DNA from: Bacteroides sp.
GTDB lineage: Bacteria > Bacteroidota > Bacteroidia > Bacteroidales > Bacteroidaceae
Assembly (NCBI GenBank): GCA_023665805.1
Contig: JAMPDJ010000011.1
Location: 35,979-99,978, forward strand
Reading direction: 5' to 3'
Length of the DNA stretch: 64,000 nt
Shown here: positions 63,948 through 64,000 of the stretch, one piece after another
How the letters are laid out: each line of letters opens with the position of its first letter
How positions within the stretch are numbered: the stretch's first letter is position 1
The notes under the pieces: generated by a model
The model's database searches: none
Told to the model about the DNA's origin: nothing
The model's input: only the letters and a program-made list of their open reading frames with translations
Program-made: the position numbers and the translations under genes

Positions 63948-64000
63948 CCCAAATCGGTCATTAGAGCGTCAATTTGTATAAATCATCTGATTTATATTGC
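63948..64000. repeat. MITE-like element, second copy (left end, cut by window edge)
   Basis: CCCAAATCGGTCATTAGAG onward matches 50965-51017 with two substitutions over 53 bases, including the ATAAATCATCTGATTTAT hairpin. It begins 38 bases after the pyrG stop. Confidence 0.85.

Noticed and set aside
1..64000. tRNA or rRNA genes
   Set aside because: I scanned the intergenic gaps for T-loop and CCA-type signals and for rRNA landmarks and saw none; a tRNA finder would settle this.

Overview
The window looks like a Bacteroidales chromosome (Bacteroidaceae or Prevotellaceae-like) that carries the end of an integrated CTnDOT/CTnERL-family conjugative transposon. The host evidence is Bacteroides-type promoters (TTTG, 19-21 bases, TAnnTTTG), a type III glutamine synthetase, a DapL-type aminotransferase, the DUF4271-hemD-rnpA-yidD order and a purF-carA-carB-pyrG block. 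I cannot name a species from this sequence alone.

Bases 1 to about 16,800 are the conjugative element. On the minus strand they hold the start of rteA, tetQ with its translational-attenuation leader, a methyltransferase-helicase giant, a DUF1896 protein, an RteR-like small RNA, topoisomerase III (exc), orf3, the excision genes xis2d and xis2c, two opposed HTH genes, a RhuM-like protein and the integrase. The integrase has the full 411-residue length of IntDOT and its unusual Ser at position 259. The element ends inside or beside the promoter of a chromosomal lrp gene near 16,800.

Bases 16,826-25,308 are a plus-strand housekeeping run: lrp, a GATase/M19 dipeptidase fusion, an M28 peptidase lipoprotein, sufE, dus, U32, an SDR and an aldehyde dehydrogenase. 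A minus-strand pair follows, a GH84 hexosaminidase and a C1 peptidase (25,420-29,081).

Bases 29,270-38,360 are the most novel part. An AT-rich eight-gene plus-strand operon of unrecognised system type encodes an exported repeat protein (broken by an in-frame TAA), a lipoprotein, a FadL/OmpP1-like barrel, a multi-pass inner-membrane protein, a GTPase-like P-loop protein, two paralogous adaptor-coiled-coil-membrane proteins and a lipid-anchored retropepsin-like protein. A highly structured candidate RNA of about 475 nt lies upstream. A candidate antisense-strand sRNA of about 105 nt lies at the 3' end. The layout suggests an envelope-spanning, GTPase-controlled machine.

Bases 38,557-45,831 carry core genes on the minus strand: a CoA transferase, yidD, rnpA, hemD, DUF4271, LOG, metK, a UmuD-like S24 protein and a 57-residue protein. 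A large exported protein with a frameshift in its signal peptide follows (45,869-48,516). Bases 48,900-51,160 form a decay and insertion zone with dispersed repeats, a recG-like pseudogene, a hipA remnant, a zeta-toxin-like TA pair and a MITE. Bases 51,222-63,910 carry lrp, glnN, a DapL homologue lacking the PLP lysine, purF, carA, carB and pyrG. A 22-bp periodic array of palindromes lies upstream of carA, and a second MITE copy begins at 63,948.
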